In this document: positions 22,573-31,381 of the stretch, piece after piece
Layout: each line of letters begins with the position of its first letter
Position numbering within the stretch: position 1 is the stretch's first letter
Assembly: GCF_018294505.1 (NCBI RefSeq)
Contig: NC_057796.1
Location: 273,999,079 to 274,063,078, forward strand
DNA length: 64,000 nucleotides
Origin: Triticum aestivum
Lineage: Eukaryota; Streptophyta; Magnoliopsida; Poales; Poaceae
Direction: 5' to 3'
The notes under the pieces: model-generated
Databases searched by the model: none
Told to the model about the DNA's origin: nothing
Seen by the model: only the letters and a program-made list of their open reading frames with translations
Position numbers and translations under genes: made by a program

Positions 22573-22803
22573 ATATTAGGTTTGACCGAAGTCAAAATTC
22601 CTAAAGTTTGACCAAGTATATAGAAAAATATAAACATTTACCATAACAAATATGTATGATGTGAAAGTACATTCAATAATGAATCTAATGGTATTTATTT
22701 GTTATTGTATATGTTAATATTTTTTGTTATAAGCTTTCTGAGAGTTTACAAAACTTGACTTTGACCAATGCTAATACGCGGACTTGAATAAAAACGGAGG
22801 GAG
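22573..22803 (-). mobile_element. Stowaway MITE, one end missing
   Basis: Right end ACGGAGGGAG followed by TA (22804-22805). Internal GTTTGACCAAGTATATAG, TTGTTATAAGC and TTTGACCAATGCTAATA words are typical of Triticeae Stowaways. The left terminal repeat is gone at the deletion junction. Confidence 0.8.
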
Positions 22804-23199
22804 TACACATTTGTTTTCTTAGTTTGTAGTGAACTAATCATTTGTTGAAATTGTGAAATAAATATATTAGGCTAGTGACTTCGAATGTAATGGTCTATAC
22901 AATTTAATAGTTACAATCATTGTTGAATCCCAAGATGTATACAAGGTCTATAGTACTTCACAACATGCGCAAACTCACATAATCCCAGTCAAATGAGAAT
23001 CTAAATGCATTTCATAGTTATTACTTTGTAGGATGCAACAAAAATAACCATAACTCTACATCAGCCATTATAGAAGCAACATTTTGACATATCCCAATGT
23101 GTGAATGAAACATGCAGAGAGAGCTTCTGAAGATGGAGCAGATAGGGCGGGAAAAATTGTATGTATGTGGACGAGATAGTAGGAGACAAACCTAACGAG

Positions 23200-23203
<4 letters not shown>
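22804..23203. other. Low-copy intergenic DNA
   Basis: AT-rich; no ORF or repeat recognised. Confidence 0.5.
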
Positions 23204-23246
<43 letters not shown>

Positions 23247-23260
23247 GAGAAAGAGAGAGG
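23204..23260. repeat. (GA)n microsatellite
   Basis: Pure (GA) run from 23204 to 23240, then interrupted GA/TA to 23260. Confidence 0.95.
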
Positions 23261-23674
23261 AAGAAGTTAGGTCTGTGAGAAAGATGGATACATGTAATAT
23301 ACATGAGATGCGTGTGCATCTGGATTCTGTATGTGGAAGGAGAAGAGACAACATGTTTGATGAGAGAGCTGGAAAAACATGGACGAGAGGGGAAGGATCT
23401 CGTGGGTTGAGGGATTGACAATTTTTTGCGGGGGAGAGAGGGATTAGTAATTTTGTGCAAGAGAGAGAGGGTGGGGGAGGAGTCAGACAGCCATCGTCAC
23501 ATCACCCTGCTTCCAAATGACCCTGCATTCTCTAGCGCGGTGTGGTCGCCGTCTTCGATCTGCTCGATGCCCTCTTTGAAGATTGAGGTGTTGTGCATGT
23601 TGGGGTGCAAAGAAGCAGAAGCGAGAGTGGTCGCCGTATAACCTTGGATGGAGATGAATTGTGTGCTCGGGGGA

Positions 23675-23729
23675 GTGTGTGTGTGTGTGTGTGTGTGTTG
23701 TGCTGCGTGTGTCTGTGTGTGTGTGTGTC
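23675..23729. repeat. (GT)n microsatellite, interrupted
   Basis: Two GT blocks separated by TTGTGCTGC. Confidence 0.95.
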
Positions 23730-23907
23730 AGATATTGAGAGAAAACGAACCTAAGGAGAGAAATGGGTATCCACGAAGAGATTGTGCGGACCTTGAGGTG
23801 GGCAGGGGCCGGGTGAGGGTGTCAAAATGTGCACGTTGATGCATGTGTTGCATGCGACCGTGCGAGGGACGGACGAATCGAGAGAGATGTTGTTGTGTTA
23901 CAGATGC

Positions 23908-23927
23908 TCCTCTCTCTGTCTCTCTCT

Positions 23928-23968
<41 letters not shown>

Positions 23969-23979
23969 ACACACACACA
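23908..23979. repeat. (CT)n then (CA)n microsatellite
   Basis: CTCTCTCT tract with TCCC interruptions, ending in GTCACACACACACAAG. It is complementary to the (GA)n block 0.7 kb upstream. Confidence 0.95.
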
Positions 23980-24520
23980 AGTAAACTAGAAGACCGTTCT
24001 CTCATGTATACACAACATATAGGCATCTGTCTATGTCTCACTCATGCATGATCATTTGCACATTCACACCTCTCTATGTCTGTATCACACGCACACCGTC
24101 TCCACATTGCCCTTCCGCCACAACACACATATGGACACATACACACGTTCTCTCTCAGTCATACACACAAAATCAGTATTAAAAAAAACTAGGGCGCACC
24201 TAAAACGTCCAAATCCAAATAAACACGAGCTGGAGCTAAATTCAAATATATGGAAATATTGCAGCGTCAAGAACTTTCACAGGAAAAAAAGTTGAGTAAT
24301 ATTCGAGGATTGTTTTCACACACACAAAAAGGTTCGGTGGATGTCCTTCAAGCGCGACACGGTGACGCACCGTTCAATCGACCGCACGGCCGCGGTTCAC
24401 GCGCTTGCACAGGATTCCGTATCATGGTTGTGGTACTAACTAATAAAAGTGCTGCCTAAGTCTAATGTTTACGTGTACTAGTACGGTTTTCTTTTAAGTT
24501 TGACCGACCTTATATATAAA
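23980..24520. other. Low-copy DNA, CA/TC-rich
   Basis: Scattered CACAC and TCTC words; no gene recognised. 24340-24420 becomes GC-rich. Confidence 0.4.
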
Positions 24521-24646
24521 ACTAAAGTAAGCTCCCACACGCGCACTCATCAATATGCCCCCGCTGCCGATGCGCATGCCGGCGCCCGCCTGCTCCGGCC
24601 AACAATTTCTCGCCCATCACCGCCGTGTCACCGCCATCCCTGTGCC

Positions 24647-24889
24647 ATGAAGCCGAAGGCTCGCCCGCTCACGTCGTCTGCAATCCCTCCTCGCGATGCT
24701 GCCGCGCTGCCAAGCAAGCGAGCAGCTGGTGGAGCCGCGTCTATGCACGCAGCGTACGAAGAGGAGGACAAGCGCGTGCTCCAGCACGCCGGCGAGGAGG
24801 AACTAGCGTGTCATTGTCGTCTCCGCCAGCGCGCGCGCGTCGAGCCCGCAAACCGGGTGCGGACGCGGAATCTACCTTTGAGACCTTGA
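24647..24889 (+). CDS. Uncertain 80-codon GC-rich ORF
   Basis: ATG at 24647 opens an 80-residue frame rich in A, R, S and P (MKPKARPLTSSAIPP...). It lies in a CpG-rich patch (24534-24900) in an otherwise AT-rich island. It could be a 5' exon of a gene fragment. No homology recognised, and overlapping frames of similar length on both strands make it weak. Confidence 0.2.
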   Translation: MKPKARPLTSSAIPPRDAAALPSKRAAGGAASMHAAYEEEDKRVLQHAGEEELACHCRLRQRARVEPANRVRTRNLPLRP

Positions 24890-24922
24890 ATGCCACGTGG
24901 ATCCTGCAATCTGAAGGAGCAA

Positions 24923-25050
24923 TTTGGGTCAGTCGACTCATGTGAGCCGTTTGATGCAATATGGATGGCTAGAAGGGCTTCTTCCACCTCTTCTGTCGTC
25001 TTCTTCCTTCGCTCCGTCGAACTTCTTTCACAAATCGACTGACCCAAATT
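24923..25050. mobile_element. Short element with perfect 16-bp terminal inverted repeats
   Basis: AATTTGGGTCAGTCGA at the left and its exact complement TCGACTGACCCAAATT at the right, about 128 bp overall. No target duplication evident. MITE-like, family unassigned. Confidence 0.5.
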
Positions 25051-25297
25051 ATACTACTAGTACGAATGTATTAAGTACAGTAGGAACACGAAGATACGAG
25101 CAGTAGTAGCAACTGCAAGAAGAACAGTAGTAAGACATAGTACTAGTACTACTGTACGTACTAAAGAGTTCAAATAACGAGAAAGAACATAAACATAATT
25201 CTGCTGGGGCCTCAGCACAACACACCCTTGAAAATAAACTAAGCAACTAGTCCGCTTGACAATGCAATAGAACCAACATGAGCGACGGCACTGCCAC
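25051..25297. other. Downstream of exonuclease pseudogene
   Basis: Rich in AGT/ACT trinucleotides (TACTAGTACTACTGTACGTACT). Probable 3' UTR/intergenic of the minus-strand gene; no ORF. Confidence 0.35.
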
Positions 25298-26020
25298 CTA
25301 CTCGGAGTCCGAGTCCACGTCCTCGACTTCATCCTCGTCCCTCTTCCTCTTCCTCTTCGTCGTCGCGTCTTTGCTTGAACCGCACACTGGGCTCTGCTTC
25401 TTCATCCAACCCTTGTAGATATTTAAACAAAGGTAGTCATCCATTGCTGTGTACAGGATGTGATCTTCATCTAATGTCTTCGACTCCCATGCATGATGAA
25501 ACTCGTGATGAGGTTTCTTCAGTTTAGTGTACGAAGGATCAATCATGGCTGCTGCCAGGGTCAGCATTGAAGGTTGAGAGGAGGACACCAGGCTTGCCTT
25601 CTGGAGATCGAAGGGCTTGCCTACAACGAGACCTAGCCGACGCAGGACATCCCTGTTGTTCTTAAAGCCTACAGTAACGAATTTCACTCTTTTGTCCTTG
25701 AGGAAGTTCTCAAAATCCTGGCACTCAACGTCATCATGGCATATGTGGTAGACCAAGAAAACGTTATGTACACAAACCTGGATCACAGCGGGCTTCTTCG
25801 TCTCTTCGTCCTTTAGATCCTTCTCTCGTCCCAGGACTGTGGTGTACTCAACATCTAGCCCAGCGACCCACTCATCCGTTCAACTGTTGAACATGCGTAG
25901 GAAGCGAGCAAGCCATGCTTTCACCGTCTCGGATCCACGTGTGTAGATGACAATGAACTGATCGCCAGTGATGGCTCTAACCTGGTACTCAGCGGCGACC
26001 ATGGAGATTTGGGAGGCCAT
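25298..26020 (-). pseudogene. 3'-5' exonuclease-domain protein (WRN-exo/DnaQ-like), one nonsense codon
   Basis: An ATG at 26020 opens a 240-residue frame interrupted only by TGA at codon 47 (25882-25880); the same frame then continues to a stop at 25298. After the TGA all three exonuclease motifs are intact: Exo I GLDVEYT (D56, E58), Exo II FVTVGFKNNRDV (N122, D124) and Exo III YTAMDDY (Y190, D194). These coordinate two metals in the DEDDy exonuclease fold. The C-terminus has a KRKRKR nuclear-localisation-like run and an acidic tail. Related plant proteins are small single-domain exonucleases related to the Werner exonuclease. It is intronless, so a retrocopy is possible. If the TGA is real, only 46 residues are made from this start. 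A C-to-G change in a Ser codon would explain it. Confidence 0.75.
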
Positions 26021-26473
26021 GGATTTTGGAGGAGGGTTAGGAGAAGTTGAAATGTTGTACCCCGCAAAAAAAACTGGGAGCGAACTAATGTGAAAGGACG
26101 GGACGACTGGGAGCGAACTGTTGTAAGGTAGAAGACGGGGACGAGTAGGGCGTGCGAACGGCGTGGGGTTGCTGGCTTGCCCGGTGGATAAATGGCTGCA
26201 AGCCCCCAAAGAGTTCTCGAGAACTATGCGGGACCAACTAGATGTCATGTCTACTAGACCCATATCGTAGGCCTGACGGTATAGCTTCTGCCTATTCGCA
26301 CGCCATGCCGGCACGTGGATGTAACTTCGCTTAATTCCGTCAAACGTCGCGCCTCCCACGACCTTCGCCTCCCTCGCGCGGTCGCGCCCTTTGAGACTTC
26401 GACCGGCTATAAATGAGCAATTTTTTTGCCTTTCTTTAGACAAGCAATTTTTTTGCCTACCCCGCATGCATGA
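26021..26473 (-). promoter_or_regulatory. Upstream region of exonuclease pseudogene
   Basis: The frame stays open upstream of the ATG to 26467, with no convincing start. It has a duplicated phrase AGCAATTTTTTTGCCT (26411-26426 and 26442-26457) and a TATAGC box-like site near 26408 on minus. Promoter role is inference. Confidence 0.3.
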
Positions 26474-26536
26474 TACTCCCTCTGGTCCTTTTTACTCCCG
26501 TCAACCGTTTGCAAAGTGTTTGACCAAATTTATACT

Positions 26537-26931
26537 TTTTTTGAACACCACCTTATATTAATTAACCAGCCACACCAGTACACTCATTTGATACAATATT
26601 CACCACACAGGGCGGTACGTTATTTACAAGAATACCATCTAATCTATTGTCAAAGCTATACTTAGCGATTAAGTGTGCCACCTTATTGGCCGAACGGCTA
26701 ATCTTTGACAATTGAAGATTGTTGATCACCTTCGAGATGCTCAACGCTTTCATCTTCAGGTCACGCATAGCAGACCTGTCATAGTCCCCCGATGCAAGAG
26801 ACGCTACCACAAAAGCGCAATCGGTCTCTAAAATTACAGGATTATGAAGAGAAATACCTATGTAGAGACCGGCAATGCAAGCCATAAGCTCCGCTTCCTC
26901 CACGCTTTGACAGGCATCAATGAAATCCCAC
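26537..26931 (-). mobile_element. 5'-truncated LINE insertion with 15-bp target duplication
   Basis: GACCAAATTTATACT flanks it on both sides (26522-26536 and 26932-26946), with a short oligo-T at the left, i.e. a poly(A) tail on the minus strand. It carries only the C-terminal RNase H-like reading frame. This is the signature of target-primed reverse transcription with 5' truncation. Confidence 0.82.
26562..26903 (-). pseudogene. LINE RNase H-like (RVT_3) C-terminal fragment
   Basis: 113-residue frame with EEAELMACIAGL, LETDCAFVVASL and RSANKVAHLIAKYS, matching the E, D and basic/His-region positions of plant LINE RNase H domains. The first catalytic Asp region is missing through truncation. 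No independent gene is implied. Confidence 0.75.
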
Positions 26932-27113
26932 GACCAAATTTATACTAAAAATATCAATATCTACAATACTGATTATAATGAGTATAAGAACTATGTTTTA
27001 TAATGAGTGTAAAAATATTGATTTGACATTGTGAATGTTGACACATTTTTCTATAAGTCTGGTGAAAGTAGATGTACATTGACTTCAGACAAAACTTAAA
27101 TGCACAAAGCAGA

Positions 27114-27803
27114 CTAGTTCCTCCGTCCAGGTGCGTGCCATGTCTTATCTTGTCATCACAACAAGGTTAGCTATTAGAGTACCACTATCTCCCTTCTAGT
27201 TTAAAGGGCTCGATTCAAAAATTTCACCTACTCTTAGCAAGATAGTAGAGGCGGTGGAATAGTTTTTGAAGTCTGCAAAAGTACTCAACTAGTGATGTCG
27301 TTCTTCACAAAAAATGTGTTTACCAATGCATGCATGAACACTAGTTACTCTAACCCCCTCTCTTCTTTAATTCTTTGCCACATCAGCATGTTTGCTATTC
27401 CCGTGTGCATGATACCAGCTAAGATACCATCATTATGGCCAGCCTTAATCATCGCATGCAATAATTTAGTGCACCTTGAAATATGAACATGTGTGGGGCG
27501 TGTATGTTTTTAATGACTTGAGACTATACCTAGCCCGGCATGCAAGATGACTTATTATGCACCGTTCCCCATACCTGCAGGAAGCCCATTCGTCTACAAA
27601 TCTTTTCCTCTCCATGTGTGGAAACAATATGCCTGACAAACTCTCCTTCTCCCTCCGGCGGTCCCACCACTCCGCCCCGTGTGAAAAAATCTGCATGCAT
27701 GAGTCTCCTCCCCCACGCTCGTCCAATCCGTTGTGACCAGCAATATTTCCACCCCTTCGCTCCCCCATAATTTACTCCAACAAATATGCCCACGTAGCTG
27801 TTA
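27114..27803. other. Low-copy intergenic DNA
   Basis: No supported gene. Frames at 27466-27862 are overlapping and lack family features. Confidence 0.4.
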
Positions 27804-27892
27804 CTTAACTGTAGGTGCATTGGGTCACTGACATATGGCCCCAACAGGGGTCTGGCCCACATGTCAGTGACGCAACTGGACCTGCAGTTAAG
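27804..27892. repeat. Hairpin upstream of promoter
   Basis: CTTAACTGTAGGTGCATTGG...TCACTGACAT pairs with ATGTCAGTGA...CCTGCAGTTAAG, with arms of about 38-40 bp around a GGCCCCAACAGGGG centre. It contains GGCCCA/TGGGCC-type words common in grass promoters. Confidence 0.7.
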
Positions 27893-27938
27893 TCAGTGGA
27901 GCTCAGTCCATATCTTACATAGGTGTGTCATTGCTCGC

Positions 27939-27946
27939 TATAAATA
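27939..27946 (+). promoter_or_regulatory. TATA box for the 28033 gene
   Basis: TATAAATA in CGCTATAAATACTGCGCCTCCC, 87 bp before the ATG. This would place the start site near 27970, a normal plant core promoter. Confidence 0.65.
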
Positions 27947-28032
27947 CTGCGCCTCCCACGACATCGCTATCTCCTCCCCCTCACGTTCACGTTCATCGCT
28001 ATCTCCTCCCCCTCCCTCTCACGTCGACCACC

Positions 28033-28905
28033 ATGGCATCGCCCCTCCCAAGCCCTAGGAGCCCCTCGCTGCACCGCGTGGACGGTCACGTGTCGCTGTT
28101 CCGTTCCTCGTCGCCACTAGTCGAGGAGGACGCGTCGGTGCTCCGCTCCTCGCCGCTACGCGATGCGCCGCCGTTCTGTTCCTCGCCGCCACTAGTCGAG
28201 GAGGACGCGTCGGCCTTCCGCTCCACGCCGCGACGCGACGCGTCGCTGTTCCGTTCCTCGCCGCCACTAGTCGAGGAGGACGCGTCGGTGTTCCGCTCCT
28301 CGCCGCGACGTGTCGAGGTGGACGCGTCGGCATTCCCAATCTCGCCAGCACGCGCGCCGGAGGACGCGTCGGCTCCCCGCTACGAGGAGAACGCCGTGCC
28401 GCCCGCCGAGCCCCCCCAGCCTTGAGGAGCTTTGGAAAGAAATGGATGTCGCCTTGTGGGAGGCTTTGCCTCCAGCAGAGCGCACCAAAAAGAGGCGGAG
28501 AAGAAGGCCGAGGAAGAGAAGCGCACCGCGGAACAAGCTGCCTGGGAGGCCTATGTCGCATCCGAGAGAGTCAGGCAATTGGCTCTTCAGCAGAAGGCTC
28601 GTGCGAGGGCCGTGAGGGTGGCGGAGGATGCCCGTGCCGACGCCCTGAGTGCAGTCGGGCCCAAGCGCCTCATCTACGCTTGGCAGTACGTGGACCGGGT
28701 GCACGCTTCCAGCGAGGAGGAGTACCTGTTGGCGCCGGATCACCACACCGGTGAGATCGCGCTCGCCCGCCGGCAAGCCGCCAATCAGCACCTCGTGAGT
28801 TGCGAGGCTGAGGAAGAGGCGTTGTGTCGGCGCGCTGGGAAATGGCCGCGCACCAGGGCACTCGTGGCGCGCCGCAAGCGCTCCTGCGAGCGCCGTGGCT
28901 TTTAG
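28033..28905 (+). pseudogene. Gene with 25-residue repeats and coiled coil, two frameshifts
   Basis: ATG at 28033 in a strong context (ACCACCATGGC) after a TATA box. The first 130 codons encode three copies of a 25-residue S/R/P-rich repeat (LFRSSPPLVEEDAS). The frame then ends at TGA 28423-28425. The next ~60 bp read sensibly in frame +2 (SLEELWKEMDVALWEALPPAER), after which the original frame resumes with a long charged helix (EAEKKAEEEKRTAEQAAWEA...) to TAG at 28903. The shifts coincide with a C7 run (28411-28417) and an A5 run (about 28486-28490) and cancel, so the ancestral product was about 290 residues. Function unknown. It resembles uncharacterised Triticeae hypothetical proteins rather than a TE. 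Confidence 0.55.
28096..28320 (+). repeat. Three 75-bp coding tandem repeats
   Basis: The landmark ACTAGTCGAGGAGGACGCGT recurs at 28116, 28191 and 28266, exactly 75 bp apart, keeping the reading frame. Few differences between units suggest recent expansion. Confidence 0.92.
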
Positions 28906-29133
28906 GAGGAGTATAATTTTTGTTTCGTAAGGCGATCTCATTAGTTTCGGTACGCAAATGATAAATCCCGAACGTTCAGGAATTTTTAGCATCCTTAATT
29001 AAGTATGTAAAAGGGAAAGTTTGGAAACCTTGTGTATTCGTACGCATTTTGCAAGTACGTGCATATAGCACAAACTTTACTATATACTATCGCACTACAC
29101 GTCTCTCTCGATATATGCTTGCAGACTGTGCTA
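28906..29133. other. 3' flank of the 28033 gene
   Basis: AT-rich, no ORF. Probable 3' UTR then intergenic. Confidence 0.35.
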
Positions 29134-29219
29134 CTCCCTCCATCCAGGTCAATAAGTCATCTTTGGTTGTGCACCGTGACCAAGAAGGAGGGAAGACTTA
29201 TACACCTAGACGGAGGGAG
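29134..29219. mobile_element. Stowaway MITE, 86 bp, complete
   Basis: CTCCCTCCATCCAGGT...ACACCTAGACGGAGGGAG with TA on each side (29132-29133, 29220-29221). Confidence 0.9.
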
Positions 29220-29528
29220 TACTACTATTACTTATGTACGTGCAAAATGCACGTTTAACATTACGATGCGGTTTTTGTAAAAGTAGAAAAACAGCACTAG
29301 TCAAGCTTGTGAAACGATTCAATCCAAAACAAATGCAAAAATGCTCGTTTGATTGTTTACTTTTAGCTTCCTTCTCTGTGGTTATTTCTTTGTCGTACTT
29401 TGTACGGAGTATCTCACTGGTTGGAAAGGCATGCAAATTCCCAAACCGCTTCCTACACCCTGTATCGAATTTTTTGCCTAACAAGTTGTGCCGTGCAATT
29501 GGAATTCCAACTTGAGTACTACTACTAG
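29220..29528. other. Low-copy intergenic DNA
   Basis: Nothing recognised. Confidence 0.4.
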
Positions 29529-29584
29529 TAGGAGTACCAGGGGCCAGTTCTTTTAGGCTTCTAGATTAGTAATCCTATAACTAC

Positions 29585-30054
29585 TACGTCCGTCCTGGTT
29601 TATGGGTCCCCATTGTAATCTGTGTCAAATTTTGATCATAAATTTAACTAATGAAATGTTAGTGCATGTCACATGCACTACTCCATCCGTCTAGGTGAGT
29701 AAGTCATCTTAGGTTGTGCACCGTGACCAAGGAGGAGGAGAAAACTAGAAACGTTAATGTTTATTTGCTAATTAATAGTATTGCATGCAATGAACTAACC
29801 ACTGCATGTCGTGTTTGATATCTCAAGTCATTAAAAGCATGCACACTCTTTATCTCTGATTGGTTGATATGTCAAGAAACAAGAAATGAGGTAAAAGTTA
29901 ATGCACCGCGCCTAAGTGTTTTGGGATTATTTGGTTTTCGTAAGATGACTTACACACCTAGACGGAGGGATTAGAATGGTGAGGAATAAACCAGTTAAAT
30001 CTTTGGTCAAAATTTAGCACAAATTACAATGGTGAGGAATAAACCAGGACGGAG
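29585..30054. mobile_element. Stowaway-like MITE nested in the hAT-like element
   Basis: Left ACGTCCGTCCTGGTTTAT and right ATAAACCAGGACGGAG are complementary termini, each bordered by TA-containing sequence. It is interrupted by the inner MITE. Confidence 0.65.
29681..29971. mobile_element. Inner Stowaway MITE
   Basis: CTCCATCCGTCTAGGTGAGT at the left and ACACCTAGACGGAGGGAT at the right, with TA at both sides (29679-29680, 29972-29973). Terminal 30 bp related to the 86-bp MITE at 29134. Confidence 0.8.
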
Positions 30055-30159
30055 TAGTAGTTGAGAAGCCCAAATAAATGAGTGAGGCGCCTTATTGTTA
30101 CTCTCCACTGTGACTAGTCTTGTGGGAAAAGCTGGGGAAGCCGCCAAAAGAACTGGCCC

Positions 30160-30384
30160 TAGGAGTAGTAGCTAGGGATCGAGTGTGCGAGATGAACCGG
30201 AGAAAGTAAATGCAGAGAGATGAAATGCAAAAAAGACGGAGGGATGTGATGGTTGCTTGTCCGTTTATTTTACCAGGCCACTTATTACTGGGAGTGGTTG
30301 GGTTTTGTGATATGACGGCTTTACTGCCGCGCCACGAGCGGGGTGAGAGGTGAGACTCCCGTGCAGCGCCGCCCTCTACACTTG
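30160..30384. other. Low-copy DNA between MITEs
   Basis: Contains GC-rich AGCGGGGTGAGAGGTG-type sequence; no gene recognised. Confidence 0.35.
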
Positions 30385-30596
30385 TACTACATCGGTCGTG
30401 GTTAATTAGTCCCCCATTGAATTTGACTGAAGATTTAACTGACAAAATGTTAGTGCATGTCAACAAAAACTATATCGTTGGATTCGTATTCGAACATAGT
30501 TTTGAATGATATAATTTTAGGTGACATGCATCAACATTTATCGTACTATATATAATGTTAGTTCAATTTTTGGTCGTACTAATCTATAGTAGTAAG
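30385..30596. mobile_element. Degenerate Stowaway-like MITE
   Basis: Shares ATTTAACTGACAAAATGTTAG and GTGCATGTCA words with the MITE at 29585; the ends are decayed (TACATCGGTCGTGGTTAATT ... CTAATCTATAGTAG). Confidence 0.5.
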
Positions 30597-31381
30597 GTGC
30601 CCGTGCGTTGCACCGAAGAGTGAAATGCATTGATCGGGGAGTTGTTTATTTTGGCAAAGGATGCGGGGGTCATGTCATGTGTAACGGGTATCGATAGGTT
30701 TCTTCGGATATTATTTCATCTCTAGAGCTCACAAACATCCAGGTGAAATAGATAAAATGGTATCTTTTGCAAACAAAAGCGTTCAACTATTCAACCTGCA
30801 TCGAAAACTTGTGAAGAAATAATACTTATTGTGCTTTGCAAGAAATGATCTTTAAGAATTAGTTTTTGAGTATCGATTGTTATACATGTTGGCTACAGAT
30901 GACATGGCACTTTCTTATAGTCAACAGTTGGCTATACTATTAAGTAATATTAACCATGCCCTTATACACCTAGACGGAGGGATTAAATCAGGATGACTTG
31001 CAAGCCGGCAGAGGAGATGTAAGAAATGGTTCATCGTAAGTCTTTCACCAGTACTGTAGTAAAAATTCATACATGGAAGATTCTAGACTAAACCATAAAC
31101 GGATACACTTTTATTCATGCACGATACTCCAATAGAGCAAGATCCTGCATGGAAGTCTCCACATGCTTAGACAGCGGATTACATTGAGCAACACTAATGA
31201 TCAACATTTAACTTGATAATGCGTATGTCCAGGTGAACCTCCTTGGAGTCCCCGTGCACCGCGTCCGCGGGTAAAGGATGCCATGGGTTTTCCAAGTCCA
31301 CATTGGCAGGATAGTCCCAGCTCCCCAGAGTCCAAGTCCGTTCGATGAGGCTGGTGTCGCCGCCCACGCGACCCGGAGGGG
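30597..31381. other. Low-copy DNA flanking the tandem gypsy array
   Basis: Begins GGTGCCCGTGCGTTGCACC, a common grass repeat terminus. It includes an orphan Stowaway end TACACCTAGACGGAGGGA (30965-30982). The last 5 bp, AGGGG (31377-31381), are the target duplication of the array. Confidence 0.5.

Larger units (their letters stand above)
26476..27113. mobile_element. Stowaway-like MITE split by a LINE fragment
   Basis: Left end TA + CTCCCTCTGGTCCTTTTTACT (26474 onward) and internal GTTTGACCAAATTTATACT are typical of one Stowaway subfamily. The body resumes after the LINE insert with AAAATATCAATATCTACAAT and GACTTCAGACAAAACTTAAATGCA. The right terminal repeat is degenerate, so the end is approximate. 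Confidence 0.65.
29537..30159. mobile_element. hAT-like element with 8-bp target duplication, carrying nested MITEs
   Basis: TAGGAGTA flanks at 29529-29536 and 30160-30167. The ends read GGGCCAGTTCTTTT (left, within CCAGGGGCC...) and its complement AAAAGAACTGGCCC (right). 8-bp duplications and a CAGGG-type end suit hAT. It encodes nothing. Confidence 0.65.

Noticed and set aside
23061..24051. Ser/Leu- and Arg/Glu-repeat proteins
   Set aside because: Direct translations of GA/CT/GT microsatellites.
27466..27862. Possible gene on minus strand near 27.5-27.9 kb
   Set aside because: Two overlapping frames without recognised motifs, one passing into the promoter hairpin.
28055..28992. Long minus-strand ORFs (168 and 241 codons) opposite the 28033 gene
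   Set aside because: High-GC shadow frames of a repeat-containing plus-strand gene that has its own TATA box and start context.
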